A DNA stretch of 64,000 nt from contig OY282558.1 of assembly GCA_958295665.1 (NCBI GenBank), positions 334,029,106-334,093,105 of the forward strand. Reading direction: 5' to 3'. The stretch comes from Tipula vernalis. Its lineage: Eukaryota; Arthropoda; Insecta; Diptera; Tipulidae. Each line of letters opens with the position of its first letter. Position 1 is the first letter of the stretch. Shown piece after piece: positions 1-12,634 of the stretch. The notes beneath the pieces were generated by a model, which saw only the letters and a list, made by a program, of their open reading frames with translations, did no database searches and was not told where the DNA came from. The translations under genes and the position numbers were made by a program.

Positions 1-3000
1 AATCTAGATTATACAAAACCATAGTCTAGAAAACGAAGCTTTTATAAGCGAATTAGAAACAAGGAAAAAACCAAACTTTTCATAGTAAACTACATAAAAC
101 ATATGGGAAATCACTTTTTTTCCGGACAAATTTTTAAATGAAAACGTTACAAATTCTTAATTATGTGAAATTAATTCATATTAAGTAATTAATATGAATG
201 TCATTTAAGTAAATCGTTTTCATTTTCTTGTAACAATTGATTTATTTCAACCAAAAGTTAAAAACAAATTCATAACAACAGCATTATGATCAAAAAGAAA
301 TAAAAACTTACTATAATGCGTGTCATCATTAAGTCAATATAACATTACATAGATGGCAGTGATGGCAATAAAAATTTGGTAAACTAGTACCAAAAATTAC
401 CACCTGGGGAAGTTTCATTAACTTGTAGGAAAAGCAGAACAAATTCACCAAAGCTTAAGAACGTGTGACAAATTTGTGATTACTTAAATCATTTTTTTTC
501 GTATTTTTCTATAAACATATTAGACATCTAACGTTCACTAGTAAAACTGAAGATAAATTTAACAAGTATTATTTTAATTCGTCAGAGCCAGTTATATATG
601 TAATTTAATTTATTTAACATAATTTTTACCAAAGCATTCCTAAATATACAAGCTTAATTTAAAGGGGATACATTTTACGATTTCCCATAAGAACCCATGT
701 AAAATTGAACATTTTTGATTAAAATTTTATGAATGAAAAATACTCGTAACAGAAAATATTTTTAGGTTTATATTTAAATCAAACCTTTGAGTATAACATA
801 TTTTAAAACCAATAACTTAAATTTAGTATTTTGATTAATATAAGTATGTAATTAAAATAAAATTGTGACAAATTTACTTTTTCTTTGTATGTCTATGCAC
901 AGATAATGAACAAAAGGATAGAAGGTAAAACCAAAATCCCATATAAAATCATAAAAACAACTGAAGCCGCTTTCGTTTGTTTTTTGTCTTTCTTTTTTAC
1001 CAACGCCATATTGGTTAGAAAAATTGTTAAATTTGATGTTTTAGTTTCTTAAACTTTGCAAGGCAAATCTTGAATAAAAACGAAAAGTGTTCTTTCTAAA
1101 AATAAATTTATTTGTTAAAAACATGTATAAGTGTTGTGTGTATAAGTCCAAAAATACCCGATATAAAGCAAAAATTGAGAAAAAAGGGATTACATTTCAC
1201 CGGTAATTCCTTTTTTATTTGTTTACAAATATTTACATCACTTGTACACAATGATTTTAAATATTTTTGAATTTTGTACACTTATTTTATACACATCAGT
1301 AAATTCGCTATGTTTTATAATGTTCTAAACAGACACAAAAAACAATGTATTTCATAAAATTGTAATTAAAGTCCAAATTTCAAGTCTCATTCGAACAAAA
1401 ATCTTATTTTGACAACTCATATGAATCGCCATTGCAACATGACGAAAGCAAAGAAAAAGACCATAGGCGTCTCATTATATTCAATATTATGGAAGTTTAA
1501 TAAACGAGAAAATCATATGAGAAAATGTTATTAGAAGTTTTAAAAGTTTCATTACTTTAGCTACGTTGTAAATTGTTATTTTTATGTTCATTGCAGTAAC
1601 TGTAAACTATTATGATAAAAATACTTATGTGTGGCATACTTACACAACACACATAAGAAACATTATCATAATTATGTACAATTATAACAATATTTTTTTT
1701 ATATTAATTATACTCCTTTAAATGTATTACCCTACATTATATATGTATAACTGTTAAAACATTTTTGTTTATATTCAGATAGATATTTTATAATATAAAT
1801 AGGAAACATTAAAAAAAACATGCAACGCCACTGGAAAAAAGAAAACAAAATAATTGGTCGGCCATCATGGTTTTGTCGACAACGATGATTTTGTCGGCCA
1901 TCTTGGTTTTTAAATTGCTTCACTATTTTAGTTTAGTTTCTGTTCTCTTTGTAATTTTTCTATGATGTCTATGTGATAATGACTAAGTATGTGATAAGAC
2001 TTAACAAACTACACACAACCACTCTTTAACAACAATAAAAACTAAATGTTTTTTTCACGTGTAAGAAAAAAGTTTGTTTCTCCTCTTTAGTTTAAACTCT
2101 TTGCTATTTATCGACATTTTTTTATTATAAAAAAACATGAACGAAAGGTGTGACGTCATGAGGTGTAAAGATGTGTTTGTAAATAAAGGGGTTTTAGTAA
2201 AACATTAATTAAATATCTATAAACAAGATTTTATTAATTGATTTTCAAATCATATATTTATCAATTATTCTTCTTGATAAAGTAGAAATCAAAATTCATT
2301 TTCGTAAGATTTTTCATTTAAGAAAAACGATATTAAAAAAATATATGATTTGTATGAAATTCGATTTTATTTGTATTTCTATCCCCTTATATTAAGTTCG
2401 AATTTTATCCTGACGGCTTGTATATCTAGGAATGCGTTGTTTTTACTTTGAATTCCTATGCTGATTTCCAAAAATGTATGCCAAAGTTATACCACTAACA
2501 AAGCTTCTAAAAAATACGTCATGATGATTATGGCTCCTCTAGAGGGCTCTGGCAGTACGCAGGTTGTAATGTATAATCTATTTTGTTTTCTTGAGTTTAA
2601 TTTTTTCATTTATAAATTTTACAATAAAAACAATTCTTATAAGAATTGTTGTTGAAAAATAACCGACGAACCAGTTATTATTCGAAGTCAATCTTCTAAA
2701 CGCAGGCATCGGCACGTACTACATTCCGCGGAATGAATCAATTGTTTTATTTTGTGAAAAATAAATAATATTTGTTTTTGTAATTGTATAGGAAATAGTT
2801 TTTCCCTCATCGTTTTATTAAGTTTTTTCTCAGCAACAGTCTCAGTTTGTTTATTCAAAAATATCAATCGATTTGAAGAGAACCACTAAATAATTATTTC
2901 CATTAACCATTTTACTAACCATTTTAACTATTTCATTTATATTTTACTTTTCAGATCATCAATTGTTAACAAATGCAATAGGTATTTTAATGCTTTAATA

Positions 3001-3666
3001 ATTTCTTTACTTTTCTTATTTCTGTTCTTATTTCTGTTTTGTGTTAATTTTTTTGAAACTTGAATTTACAACACATAATAAATTTTGAAATAAGATGAGG
3101 TATCAACCTGAATGTTTAACCCTCAGTACGAAATAACCCTCTGTCAGACGATGAAAGAGTGTGAAGAGTCGCGCTTCAGTGTGTGCTTCAGTCTGCTTCT
3201 GCATGATGGTTTGCGAAAATCTAGGCAACCGTTAATCGGGCAAAAAAAATGTTCTAGCTGAAAAGTTAATACAGTTTTTAAAGGAACCTGATCTTTTAAA
3301 AGATCGAAAACTCAAACTGGTTAGTTAAAAAAGATTAGGTTAAATAATCGATTTTGTTCAATTCGCTAATTGTTCATTTTTCCATCCCGGGTTTTTTATT
3401 TTCGTCTATTCTCTTTATATAAAATAGAAATAAACAGGTATCTCTTACTCTGTAAGGAATTGCTCATATGTATCCCTTATTTTCTTCTCTCGCCTTTACT
3501 TCATTAACCAGATCGATGTTATTTTTTGATTTGAATGAGCAAGACACACAAGTACAATGCAATAACACATCGATCCGAAACAAAATAGTTATAGAAACAT
3601 ATAAAAATGTTTGTGATAAAAAGAGATGACGGAAATATTACGATAAAATAAAAAAATTTCTATATA
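1..3666. other. AT-rich intergenic DNA, no gene seen
   Basis: No reading frame resembles a known protein. It holds homopolymer runs, an imperfect hairpin near 1178-1217 (GGGATTAC against GGTAATTCC), a partly duplicated GTCGGCCATC motif near 1857-1910, and a perfect palindrome at 2629-2650. At 3270-3370 a stretch with AAAGATCGAAAACTCAAA resembles the leader of the Tc1/mariner-type element at 26.5 kb, so it may be a relic of that family. Confidence 0.6.
2629..2650. repeat. 22-bp perfect palindrome
   Basis: The arms AACAATTCTTA and TAAGAATTGTT meet with no spacer. The function is unknown, and a palindrome of this size can arise by chance in AT-rich DNA. Confidence 0.6.
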
Positions 3667-3932
3667 CAATTGAGCTGTTATTTTTGAAAGTGGTATAAGT
3701 CCATTTTTCAAAAAAATTAGTTAATGATAACAAAAGACAAATGACAGTATAATCTTTCTAACGGTAAGAAATTTATAGCCAAAATAAAAACAAATTCATC
3801 TCCAATACTTTTGCAAAACATAAGAAAATTCAAAATCCCGTATATTTTTGCATTTATTGTTTCTCTATTCTTTCATTATCTCGTTTCAACAAAATTGGAC
3901 TTATACCACTTTCAAAAATAACAGCTCAATTG
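3667..3932. mobile_element. MITE with long terminal inverted repeats
   Basis: The 266-bp element begins CAATTGAGCTGTTATTTTTG and ends with its reverse complement. The inverted arms match without error for about 37 bp, through GAAAGTGGTATAAGTCC. The interior is AT-rich and non-coding. Near-identical arms imply fairly recent activity. The target duplication cannot be fixed because the ends are themselves CAATTG. The superfamily is not known. Confidence 0.8.
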
Positions 3933-3933
3933 T

Positions 3934-4181
3934 CGTCTTACTTTGGTCACTGCAATAGTTATTGGTATAAAAATAAAAATGCAAATTATGCCAAACTAAA
4001 AACCGGAAATAATGTTCTTTTTTCTTTTATCAATTGACTTAAAAAATTAAATAAAAAAACAAAAAAAAGTTTCAAAATTATTACTTGAATAATTCTATAC
4101 CAACAAAAACTTGGTTTGAAACTATTCATTCCGGAATGAAAATGCACAGCATTGTTGTTCTAAAATTCCCAAAGTAAGACG
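3934..4181. mobile_element. Second small inverted-repeat element (MITE)
   Basis: Perfect 13-bp inverted ends, CGTCTTACTTTGG at 3934-3946 and CCAAAGTAAGACG at 4169-4181, enclose 222 bp of non-coding AT-rich DNA. It starts two bases after the previous MITE, so one may have inserted at the edge of the other. The short arms make this call weaker. Confidence 0.55.
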
Positions 4182-5519
4182 GCAAATATTATATAGAATA
4201 AGCGAATGATTTTTTTTAATGACAATGTAGTAAATATACTAAATTTTATATATTTATAAAACAATTATGAATGATTTATTAAAAACGTAGGATTAATAAT
4301 ATTATTTCATATTTGCACCACAACATCGCCAAATAAATTGTACATAATATTTCTTCTTTCTCAAGTGCATTTTGTTCTTTTTTGTTCAATTTGTTTTGCT
4401 AAGATTTTTTGAGCGATGAGTGAGTATATAGATTTGATTTGGTTAAAAAGGAACAGGTTAAAAGATTAGGTTAAAATAACCTGGTTAATGAGCAAAAAGA
4501 TCGAATCAATCTTGGTTATCAAATTAACCAGTTTCGAACATCACTAGGTTATGCTTTTATGCGACTGCTTTGGAAGAATCTTGTGAGGTGACAGATGACG
4601 GGCATTTGAATAAATTGATTAGAAGATTTTTTGAGGATTTTTGAATAAAAGAAGAACCGCTAAACGTACTTAAGTAAATACTTCAGAGACATGTGGTTAG
4701 TATAAAAAAATTTATTCGTGAAGGTCACCAATCCATGAATCACAGTAGGTTTAAAATGTTCCTGGAAGAAGATAATTCATCTTCACGAAAATGTATTAAA
4801 TGATTTTTCCAAATAACTATTTTTTTTAAAAATTACTATTATAAAAGAATCAAATTACAGAAAAAGATTTTACTCATTTTAATTGTTGTTTCGAAATTAT
4901 TAACCTGAATCAGTTAACGGAATTATCAAATTTTGCAGCATCCATTGAAAGTTTAATTCAACAATTTGAATTATAATTTGAAGATATATGTATCTCAAAG
5001 TAGATTATATATCTCAGAAATACAATTAGAGCTGTGCGATTTACAAAGTAATAGTTATTTGTGGTTTCTTGTGAGAAGCTTGGTATTCAATTTTGGCCGA
5101 AAGTGCATTTTCCCTCATGAATCTAATAAAAGCCGTTTAACTGATTTGAAATTAAAATCAAGTTTGAGAATCTGGATAACTCAAATTTTAAAAATATTAT
5201 TCAATTTATTGAAGATTCATAAAATATAAATTATTAGGTAACCAAAATTTAATATTTTATTTCATTTCTTCAAAATTCATTAACCTACCCACTTACCCAG
5301 GTTGCGTTCCTTATTTTTTTTTTATTTCATTTTCATTTTATTTTGTTTTATTTTCAAACATTCATTTACATACATACATTCGAAATATATTTTGTTGATG
5401 TCGAAGTACGTGCCGATGCCTCTTGTAACGTATAATTATAAATCATTGTTACTATTAGAAAAAGTTTTTTCAATTAAATTACTTTTAAAAATAACTAAGT
5501 TGTTTTTAATATAAAAAGA
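4182..5519. other. AT-rich intergenic DNA
   Basis: No recognisable gene. Frames at 4966-5229 and 5302-5514 have low-complexity composition and no domain. GGTTA-type words cluster at 4440-4535, but no clear repeat unit was found. Confidence 0.55.
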
Positions 5520-5567
5520 AAAGAAACGCCAAAACAAACAGTATAGTATTTGTTTTGGCGTTTCTTT
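5520..5567. repeat. Short perfect hairpin, 19-bp arms
   Basis: The arms AAAGAAACGCCAAAACAAA (5520-5538) and its exact complement (5549-5567) flank a 10-base loop. No coding context. It could be the remnant of a very small MITE or a transcribed hairpin, and it is shorter than a typical microRNA precursor. Confidence 0.7.
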
Positions 5568-5810
5568 GTTCATTGGCGAATAAATCGTATAACGTTTTCC
5601 GTTTTTTTTTTTTTTAAATATTGGTACTCGACAACAGTAATGTTACACGTATTACCAATAATTCCTCAAAACTTAAACCTGGTTTTTAAAATTAGGTTTC
5701 ATCATTAAAAAAATCAATATATCAAAATCTGATGTAGTAAGTACACTTTATCATAAGTGATATTTTGTTATCTTTCTCTCTTTACTTTGGCTAATTGTTC
5801 GCCATATTAC

Positions 5811-7297
5811 CATAGACAAATTACTTTAGAAGATAAACAACTTTGGTATTAACCTGTTACCTATAAAATAAAGTATTATAATTTTTCGAACAGTTTGGAG
5901 GAAGATTGAACGAAAGGAATATATGTTTTATCTCTTTTCGTCATAAACTTTCCTACTGATCAATGAACGTGAATGACGAAAAGAAATAAACATATTCTCT
6001 ATACTCCTTTTATTAAGCAATTGGTTTTTTTTGATGGCTGTAGTTTTTATTTTCCTATATCAAAATAACATAGTCTCTCTCCCTTTACATTATGTTACAA
6101 CCATATTCAAATGTGGAACAGATATGTGTACTTCGATATTTTTATTGTTTAAAAAAAATGTAAATAGAAAATATTAAAACTCAACACACATACATATACA
6201 CATATATTTCAAAACAAAATTTACAGAACACCTAAACCTAAAAAACAATGAAAAATAAAGGAATTACATTAACCTTTAAATTATTTGCTTTGCTATTGTG
6301 ATTCATAAAATAAAAAAATCGCGATAAAAAGGACCGTATAAAAAAGGTTTAGGTGCATTTTTTATTCTTTAAAATCAAAACAAAAATCGAAACAGAAAAT
6401 GTGTATGCATAGATATATCCAATGCACATATAGATTGTAGAACAAATTACATATTTCGGTATCGGAAATAATAGAAAACCAAAATTTTTTTTTGAGCGAT
6501 CATTTTTTCAATTTTTATTTTCAAGTTTTTCAATTTTCATATGATAATTATTTTTATTTACATTTAGCAGTTTAATTACATTACAGTTGACATAATAATC
6601 CTTTGATACCTGTAAAACAATCTGTAAGGAATATATATATACGAGTTTATATACTGTATACATAGATATGTAGCTACGTAGTTATTTCATATTTGTATAA
6701 TATGCATACCTAATACCTATACAAAAATAATTTGTGGCTGTAATTTGTGTGTGCTTACATAATTTATTAACCCATTCCACGCGGGTCGCGCTTACGCTGT
6801 TGCATTTCGACATTTTTAAAAGAATTATTGTTTTTTAAGAAAATAAATCGAAAATTATTTTTTCCATTTAATTTGTATCTTTTATGATGCTAATTCTCCT
6901 GTTTCTCTATCAAATATTTAAGTATTTTATTCGTTCAATCTTTAATTAAATAATTTGAATTATTTTTTGAATTAAATAATTTCTCTGCCTAGTGCAATTG
7001 TTGTTGTAAATTTCTCAACAAAATACGCTAAATATTTGTTCTTCATTCGTGATATTCGAGATAAATGTTTGATGACAATGAATCGCCTGGGCTTTACATA
7101 AACAAGTCAGTGTAATGTAATTTATAATTTAATTTATTTAGTTTTAATGTTATAATTTAATTAATTTTAAATAATTATAATAAAACAAAAATTTAATCCA
7201 AAATTAATATTTAATTACTCAAAAAATTATAATACTTTATTTTATAGGTAACAGGTTAATACCAAAGTTGTTTATCTTCTAAAGTAATTTGTCTATG
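5811..7297. mobile_element. 1.49-kb TIR element with 7-bp target duplication, possibly P-superfamily
   Basis: Inverted arms of about 76 bp begin CATAGACAAATTACTTTAG on the left (5811-5886) and end with the near-exact complement on the right (7222-7297). ATATTAC lies directly outside both ends (5804-5810 and 7298-7304), a 7-bp target site duplication. The interior has no transposase frame, so this is a non-autonomous copy. A smaller imperfect inverted repeat (ATGACGAAAAGAAATAAACA and partner) lies at 5913-6011 inside it. Termini starting CA with a 7-bp duplication recall the 1360/ProtoP branch of the P superfamily; that assignment is inferred from these two traits only. Confidence 0.7.
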
Positions 7298-7304
7298 ATA
7301 TTAC

Positions 7305-7959
7305 ATCGAAATGGAAACCATGCTTTAGCATAGACAAGTGTCTGAAATAAAATTTGGCAGAATAATAAAGGTTCAAATCAATGCCTAATGAACTAACTAA
7401 ACTCCCCTATGAACATATTTTCCCTTGAGAAATTAGAACGAGTGTGTCTGTGGAATATAAAAAACGAATGTGTCTGTGGAAGTCGGAGCCGCATTAAACA
7501 TCTTTGCGTCTAACAGAAGGCTGCAAGCTACCGGTTGAGTATCAATGCAATGTACTATACTTTCTGTGCAACCTCTTAAAGATTAGAAAGAGAGCGATTT
7601 CCATGGATACACTTCAAACGGTCAGTAATAGTAAAAAAGGGGTTAGTAATGAGATGTAATCGGTCAGTAAATAAAACATTACTAACCTGTGGGGCGCTAC
7701 TTCACTATCGGACATTTTGTTTGTTAAAATCTGAACAAGTGCAAATTTGGTGTGACTTTTGTTAACTAATTTAATAAAATGTCTCAATTATGCAGCGCCT
7801 ACTAAGTGTTAATATTTTATTATTTATGTTATATTGACTGTATTTCCATGAGAAAACTTTAATTCGAATTATTTTTGAATTATTTTTTCTCGTGAAAACA
7901 ATTCGTAAATTATTTCTTCGAATTGAAATAAAACAACAAAGATAAAGAAAACTTTGGCA
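7305..7959. other. Intergenic DNA
   Basis: No gene seen. A tandem pair of GAGTGTGTCTGTGGAA-like words lies near 7438-7482, and an 11-bp inverted pair GGTTAGTAATG / CATTACTAACC lies near 7639-7690. Neither is explained. Confidence 0.5.
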
Positions 7960-9055
7960 TCTGGTGTCAGGTGGTATAACTGAAATAATGTTGATATTTA
8001 TTTATAAATTGGTGGTTTTACCAATCCTTTCATACGCTTCCATCGTTTGGTGGCCTGTCGTCAAATGAAATTCTTCTTTAATCAAACTTAAGGGGCTACA
8101 AAATATTGCTTGTAGAGCTACCTACTACTGAAGCAATGGCTTTGACTCCACTTCTTGCTAAACAGCCTATTCTGTGTTTGCCTCAGTTGAACACCTTCAT
8201 TCTTGGCACTGCTTGCTCTGCGGCGTTTTGCTTGAGGAGCATTGGGGCGTGGACTGTTTTTGGTGCAACTCTGGGATATAGACAGATTACCAATAGCTAC
8301 AATTCATTGATAATAGTTCAACTTTAATAATTTAATCTCGATGGCTTTGGATCTCGCTGTTGATAACCAAAATATTTTTTCTGTACGGAGAGTATAGCTG
8401 TACCCAAGTCATTGAGTAATCCCTTGACAATTTCCAAGCTTGTCGAAGAATGTATACATTTCATTAACCTTCTTTCTTCCAACAATAAGGTTACGGTCCT
8501 GGGGATGCCAGATCATTGTGAAATCAAAGATCGCTGATTCCTTAGCGAAGGCTGGGACGCGATTATCACTTATTAATAGGGGTAAGAAGGTTATAAAAAA
8601 CTTCAGTTAATGCTGAAGTGGCTTGCTACTTCTGGTCGCCGTAAAACAAAGCACTTTATTAGTGAGTTAAATCGAATGTTTTCTAGGTTTGCTTTAGTTT
8701 TAAAAAAGGACCAGGTAAAAGTGCTGGTCGGAATCCATGATCGGTTTAGGGATAATCTCCATCGCTTAGATCTGACTCAGGACGATATGTGCGAGGACTG
8801 TCTTGAAGTGGAGGACAATTGTATTCACCTTGTGTGCAGTCGTCCGGCTTTTGTTCGTTCGCAGATATTTAAATTCAGCACTATCGATGTAAGTAGACTT
8901 CGTTCCTTCTCTTGGACTAAATTGATTTAATTTGCCAAGGTAGCCGTGCACGTCTATGATTTCTGATAGAATCCTGGATTTGCAGCATGGGCCCTTCTGG
9001 CATTGAGTACGGAACGTTTATGGGTTCCGACCAATTTTAATAATAATAATAATAA
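7960..9055 (+). pseudogene. Decayed non-LTR retrotransposon, RT end to RNase H tail, (TAA)n terminus
   Basis: Several frames in series read as the 3' part of a non-LTR ORF2. A segment near 7990-8070 reads LVVLPILSYASIVWWPV, the post-polymerase motif of jockey/I/LOA-type elements. The last frame (8610-8930) ends in a Cys-rich segment, CEDCLEVEDNCIHLVCSRPA, like the C-terminal zinc-knuckle region of such ORF2 proteins. Frameshifts and stops separate the pieces. The copy ends with tandem TAA repeats near 9038-9055, typical of I-related elements. It is 5'-truncated and dead. The clade is not settled. Confidence 0.7.
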
Positions 9056-12000
9056 GTGGCTTAATTAAAATCCCAGTTAAAATATATAATATAAGTATAT
9101 CCCAGTTATTTGACAAAATATGATTGTCAATCAATGAATTATAAATTTGTTTATTTGTATACTTACCTATGAATTATTCAAAATAAGCAAAAAAAATTTA
9201 AATAAAAACCTTACTTGGAATTTTAAAGGTCAAACTATGTGTTCTATTAATTGAGAATTAATTATAATGGCACTATACAGTTAGAGCTTAGAAATAAAAA
9301 TAACTTAATTACAATATTAATATAAATTACTGATTAAATTCAAATTTAAATTTAACTTATAGAATTTTAGTCTGGGAGATATCTGGTTTTTTCATAAAGA
9401 ATTTTCTCACAGCTAATGTATAATTTTTATCTATACATTCTCCGATGAAAACAATAATCTGGATACATATCAATTCAAACATGCCAAATTTGCGAGAAAT
9501 TATTTCATTTTCATAAAGCTATTTTTTTGTGAAATTGGAAGCTGCGAGTATGTTGATAAAGCTTACGAAAAGATCAGGACTAGATAATTTCAGTAGTCGG
9601 CGCTCCTAGGTAAAATCTCAACTTATCTAGTCTCAACCTAAACTTTTAGACAAAGAAAGAAAACGAAATGCTTTGAGAATATTGATTTGAATAAGATAAG
9701 TTATTTTACAGCTCAATACCCCATATTGCGCTGCAGAAAACCAGAAGTGCTGCACTACATAAAATCTTCATACTTGTTACTTGTCTGGCAAGTTTAAATG
9801 ACTGCAAAAATTGTCTGACAGTCATATATTTATATGTAGGGGCTTTTAATGATTTTATTTTAAGGTATTTTCTACAATCGAACATTACTGCGTCGTACTG
9901 CGTCTACAATACCAGACCCACTTTGACTTCGGGGGTTTGGTCATACTTTAAAATAAAACGTGCAAATTCTATGTGAACTTAGACAAAATTACATAAGCGA
10001 AAATCCAGCCTAATTCTCCTATTTAAGAGATTTGGATTTTTATACAATTTTTACGAAAAAAACCATGGACGATTTATCTAGAAAAGCTAATTTTATAGCC
10101 AAGTTATTGAAGCGATTATAATAGACTATAATTTAAAATTGAGTGGAACTATGGAACGTGCTAATCTAAATACCCAAATAGAACAGGTCTTGGAAAAAAT
10201 AAATTTTTAGATTATTTAGTTTTCAATGGATGTCAACTAGTTGAGTTAATTTATGTAGTAGAAGACGGGATCCCCAAGTTCATTAGTTTTATTAATTAAC
10301 CTGATTGGACAAAAAGTAAATCTATTGCTATTTAATATTTCTTTTAAGGTTCTCACCTCATCGCTGAGTCGTCATGACTCGAGAAATCTTGCAATTTCAA
10401 TTTTCGTATTATGATTCTCGCTTTTGTTGTACTTTTATTTATTACCAAAGTTTATAAATAATAAAAGTATTTTTATCGTTATAAGTATACATATTTTAAA
10501 TTAAAGCTAAAAAAAATATTTATTTGCAAGTATGTACCTTAATATTGAGCTCTGAGACTAAACTCCTCAAGTGACTCGTTGGTGAAAAACGAAATAGGGA
10601 CATAATTATGAAATGTTATGACTGTTTAGTTTACCTCGTCGGTGCACATATAGATTTATGTAATTTTTGTTGGAACTTGGGACTAATGTCAACAATACAA
10701 TCGTAGCTTTCTCCGAAAGAAAACAGATCTCATTTTTCAAAGTACGTCGCAAAGAAAAGCAAAATCAAATCGCCAAACATTTTTCTCCATTCAAATGATG
10801 CGAAATTAAATTTTTCTCACGAAAAAATAAAAATAAAACAACGAGATACGAGTTCATAGACAGGGCAGCGTTAAGCTACATTATCTAATATATGACACGC
10901 TAGATTTTTTCCGTTTCAAATAAAAATAATAAATAAAAATAATTTGCAATGAAATAATGTAGTCACAGAAATGGATAAACTATTAACCAAAGTGACTGCA
11001 GATTTTCAATTGGCTTAATTTGTACTTTAAAGAAAAACAAATTTAATTTTTGTCTTATTTTCTCGTAAAACTAAATTTAAAGTTAAAACAATAAAATATG
11101 AAAAAAATAAAAATAAATTCTTCGGCATTATGCCAATTTATCTCTTTGCTGTTATAAATGTATGTATATAGCCGTACTCCACATTAATTCTTCTATAACT
11201 AACTTCAATGTGCTGTTGCGTAACAACTGTTGAATCTATTTTTATTACTTGTTGTCTGATGATATTGACTAAAATTCATTAATTTGGTTTTTCTTGTGAC
11301 ATTTTTTTCCTTATGTCATTTATAATTAAAATTACCACTACACGAACTACGATATAGATTTCATCCGTAATGACAAACTGTACTATCTTAACCATTTGCA
11401 AAGTTCATATACTAAGCGAAGCGGCGTTGGTCTTTATTGCGAGTAGTTTCATTCGTTCGCGCTGTTAATTAGATTTTAAAATAATTTTGTTTGAAATATT
11501 TATTAGCCGATTATATTGTACCGTTAAATAAATAAATGACAAACAAACAACCAGAAATTTGATGATACGCAAATCTTAATACACATCTTGAACGAGAATG
11601 TTTATTTTAGTGTTAGAAATATTTTATTTTCACAGATTAGTAATTGAATTAAGTATACATAAGTAAAAAAATTTAGTAATTGAATTAAGTATAAGTAAAA
11701 AAATTTAGTAATTGAATTAAGTATAAGTAAAAAAATATTTTATCTAGATATTTTCCAGGGAAAGCTCTAGTATTTAGTGACTCATTGACAACCTCAGTTT
11801 TGGTTTGGTTCTAGCAAAAAACTTATTTTGGTTTTGGTTCTTCAAAATTCAGGTGACATGAATCTTTTTACCGGCGACTATTATACGTCGAAAATTTCGA
11901 GAAAATTGCATAAATGGTTAAATAAATTTGCTCAACTTAAGAAGAAATGTGTAGAACTTTGTGGAACTGGTTAAATCAAAATCGGACATCAAGAATTAAA

Positions 12001-12634
12001 TAATATTTCGAACGTCCCTTCAAGGAATTCTCCAGTAACTTGTTCGCAAATAATTGATTAGAATACTTAATTTTAGACGACGTTATTTTTAAGAACTAAA
12101 TTTCTATGGACCTAAATATTGCACAATATACCTTTCATTGTAGAAATGTTTATTGTTAAATGTTTTCAATTTTTACTTTATTTAAAATTTCCAAACTGGA
12201 TCTAAATTTGGCCCACCCTGAAGTATATTAGTTTAAGTAATTTATTTGTTTAAAGCAATTTATTTAAGTTATATGTCTAATATTAAAAAATTAATGTTAT
12301 TTATGGAGATCGTCTTGTTTTATGAACGTGATGAAATGGAACGATTAGCGAAGAAACAATCACAAATGAAAAACTTACAACGTGTGAATAGGAAAAACGC
12401 ATTACAACTCTTAATTTAAGTATTACTTTGGAATAGAAAATATCAAACCCTAATGGTATATCTGGTAACAAGAAACAATGTATGTGATGTTCTACCGAGT
12501 TTAGCGCAGATCTAATAGGTCTTAAATTAATAAATAAATAAAACAAATAAATTTGAAGGTGCTTAAAATATTGTTTATTCTGGTTGATTTTTGTTAATAT
12601 AATTACACAGTTAAATTTAATCAGGAGATTGGCA
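9056..12634. other. AT-rich intergenic DNA
   Basis: No host gene recognised. The short GC-richer patch near 9880-9945 has no recognisable product. The minus-strand frame at 12301-12546 lies over a sequence ending in AAATAAATAAATAAAACAAATAAAT, split here as AAATAAATAAATAAAA then CAAATAAAT, which could be the tail of an old retroposon, but no protein match was seen. Confidence 0.5.
11637..11737. repeat. Three-copy tandem repeat, unit 32-36 bp
   Basis: The unit begins TTAGTAATTGAATTAAGTAT and ends AAGTAAAAAAAT. Copies start at 11637, 11673 and 11705. The first has a 4-bp insertion (ACAT). This is a small minisatellite with no evident function. Confidence 0.85.

Noticed and set aside
4966..5514. 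Two frames of 87 and 70 codons
   Set aside because: AT-driven composition, no domain and no splice partners.
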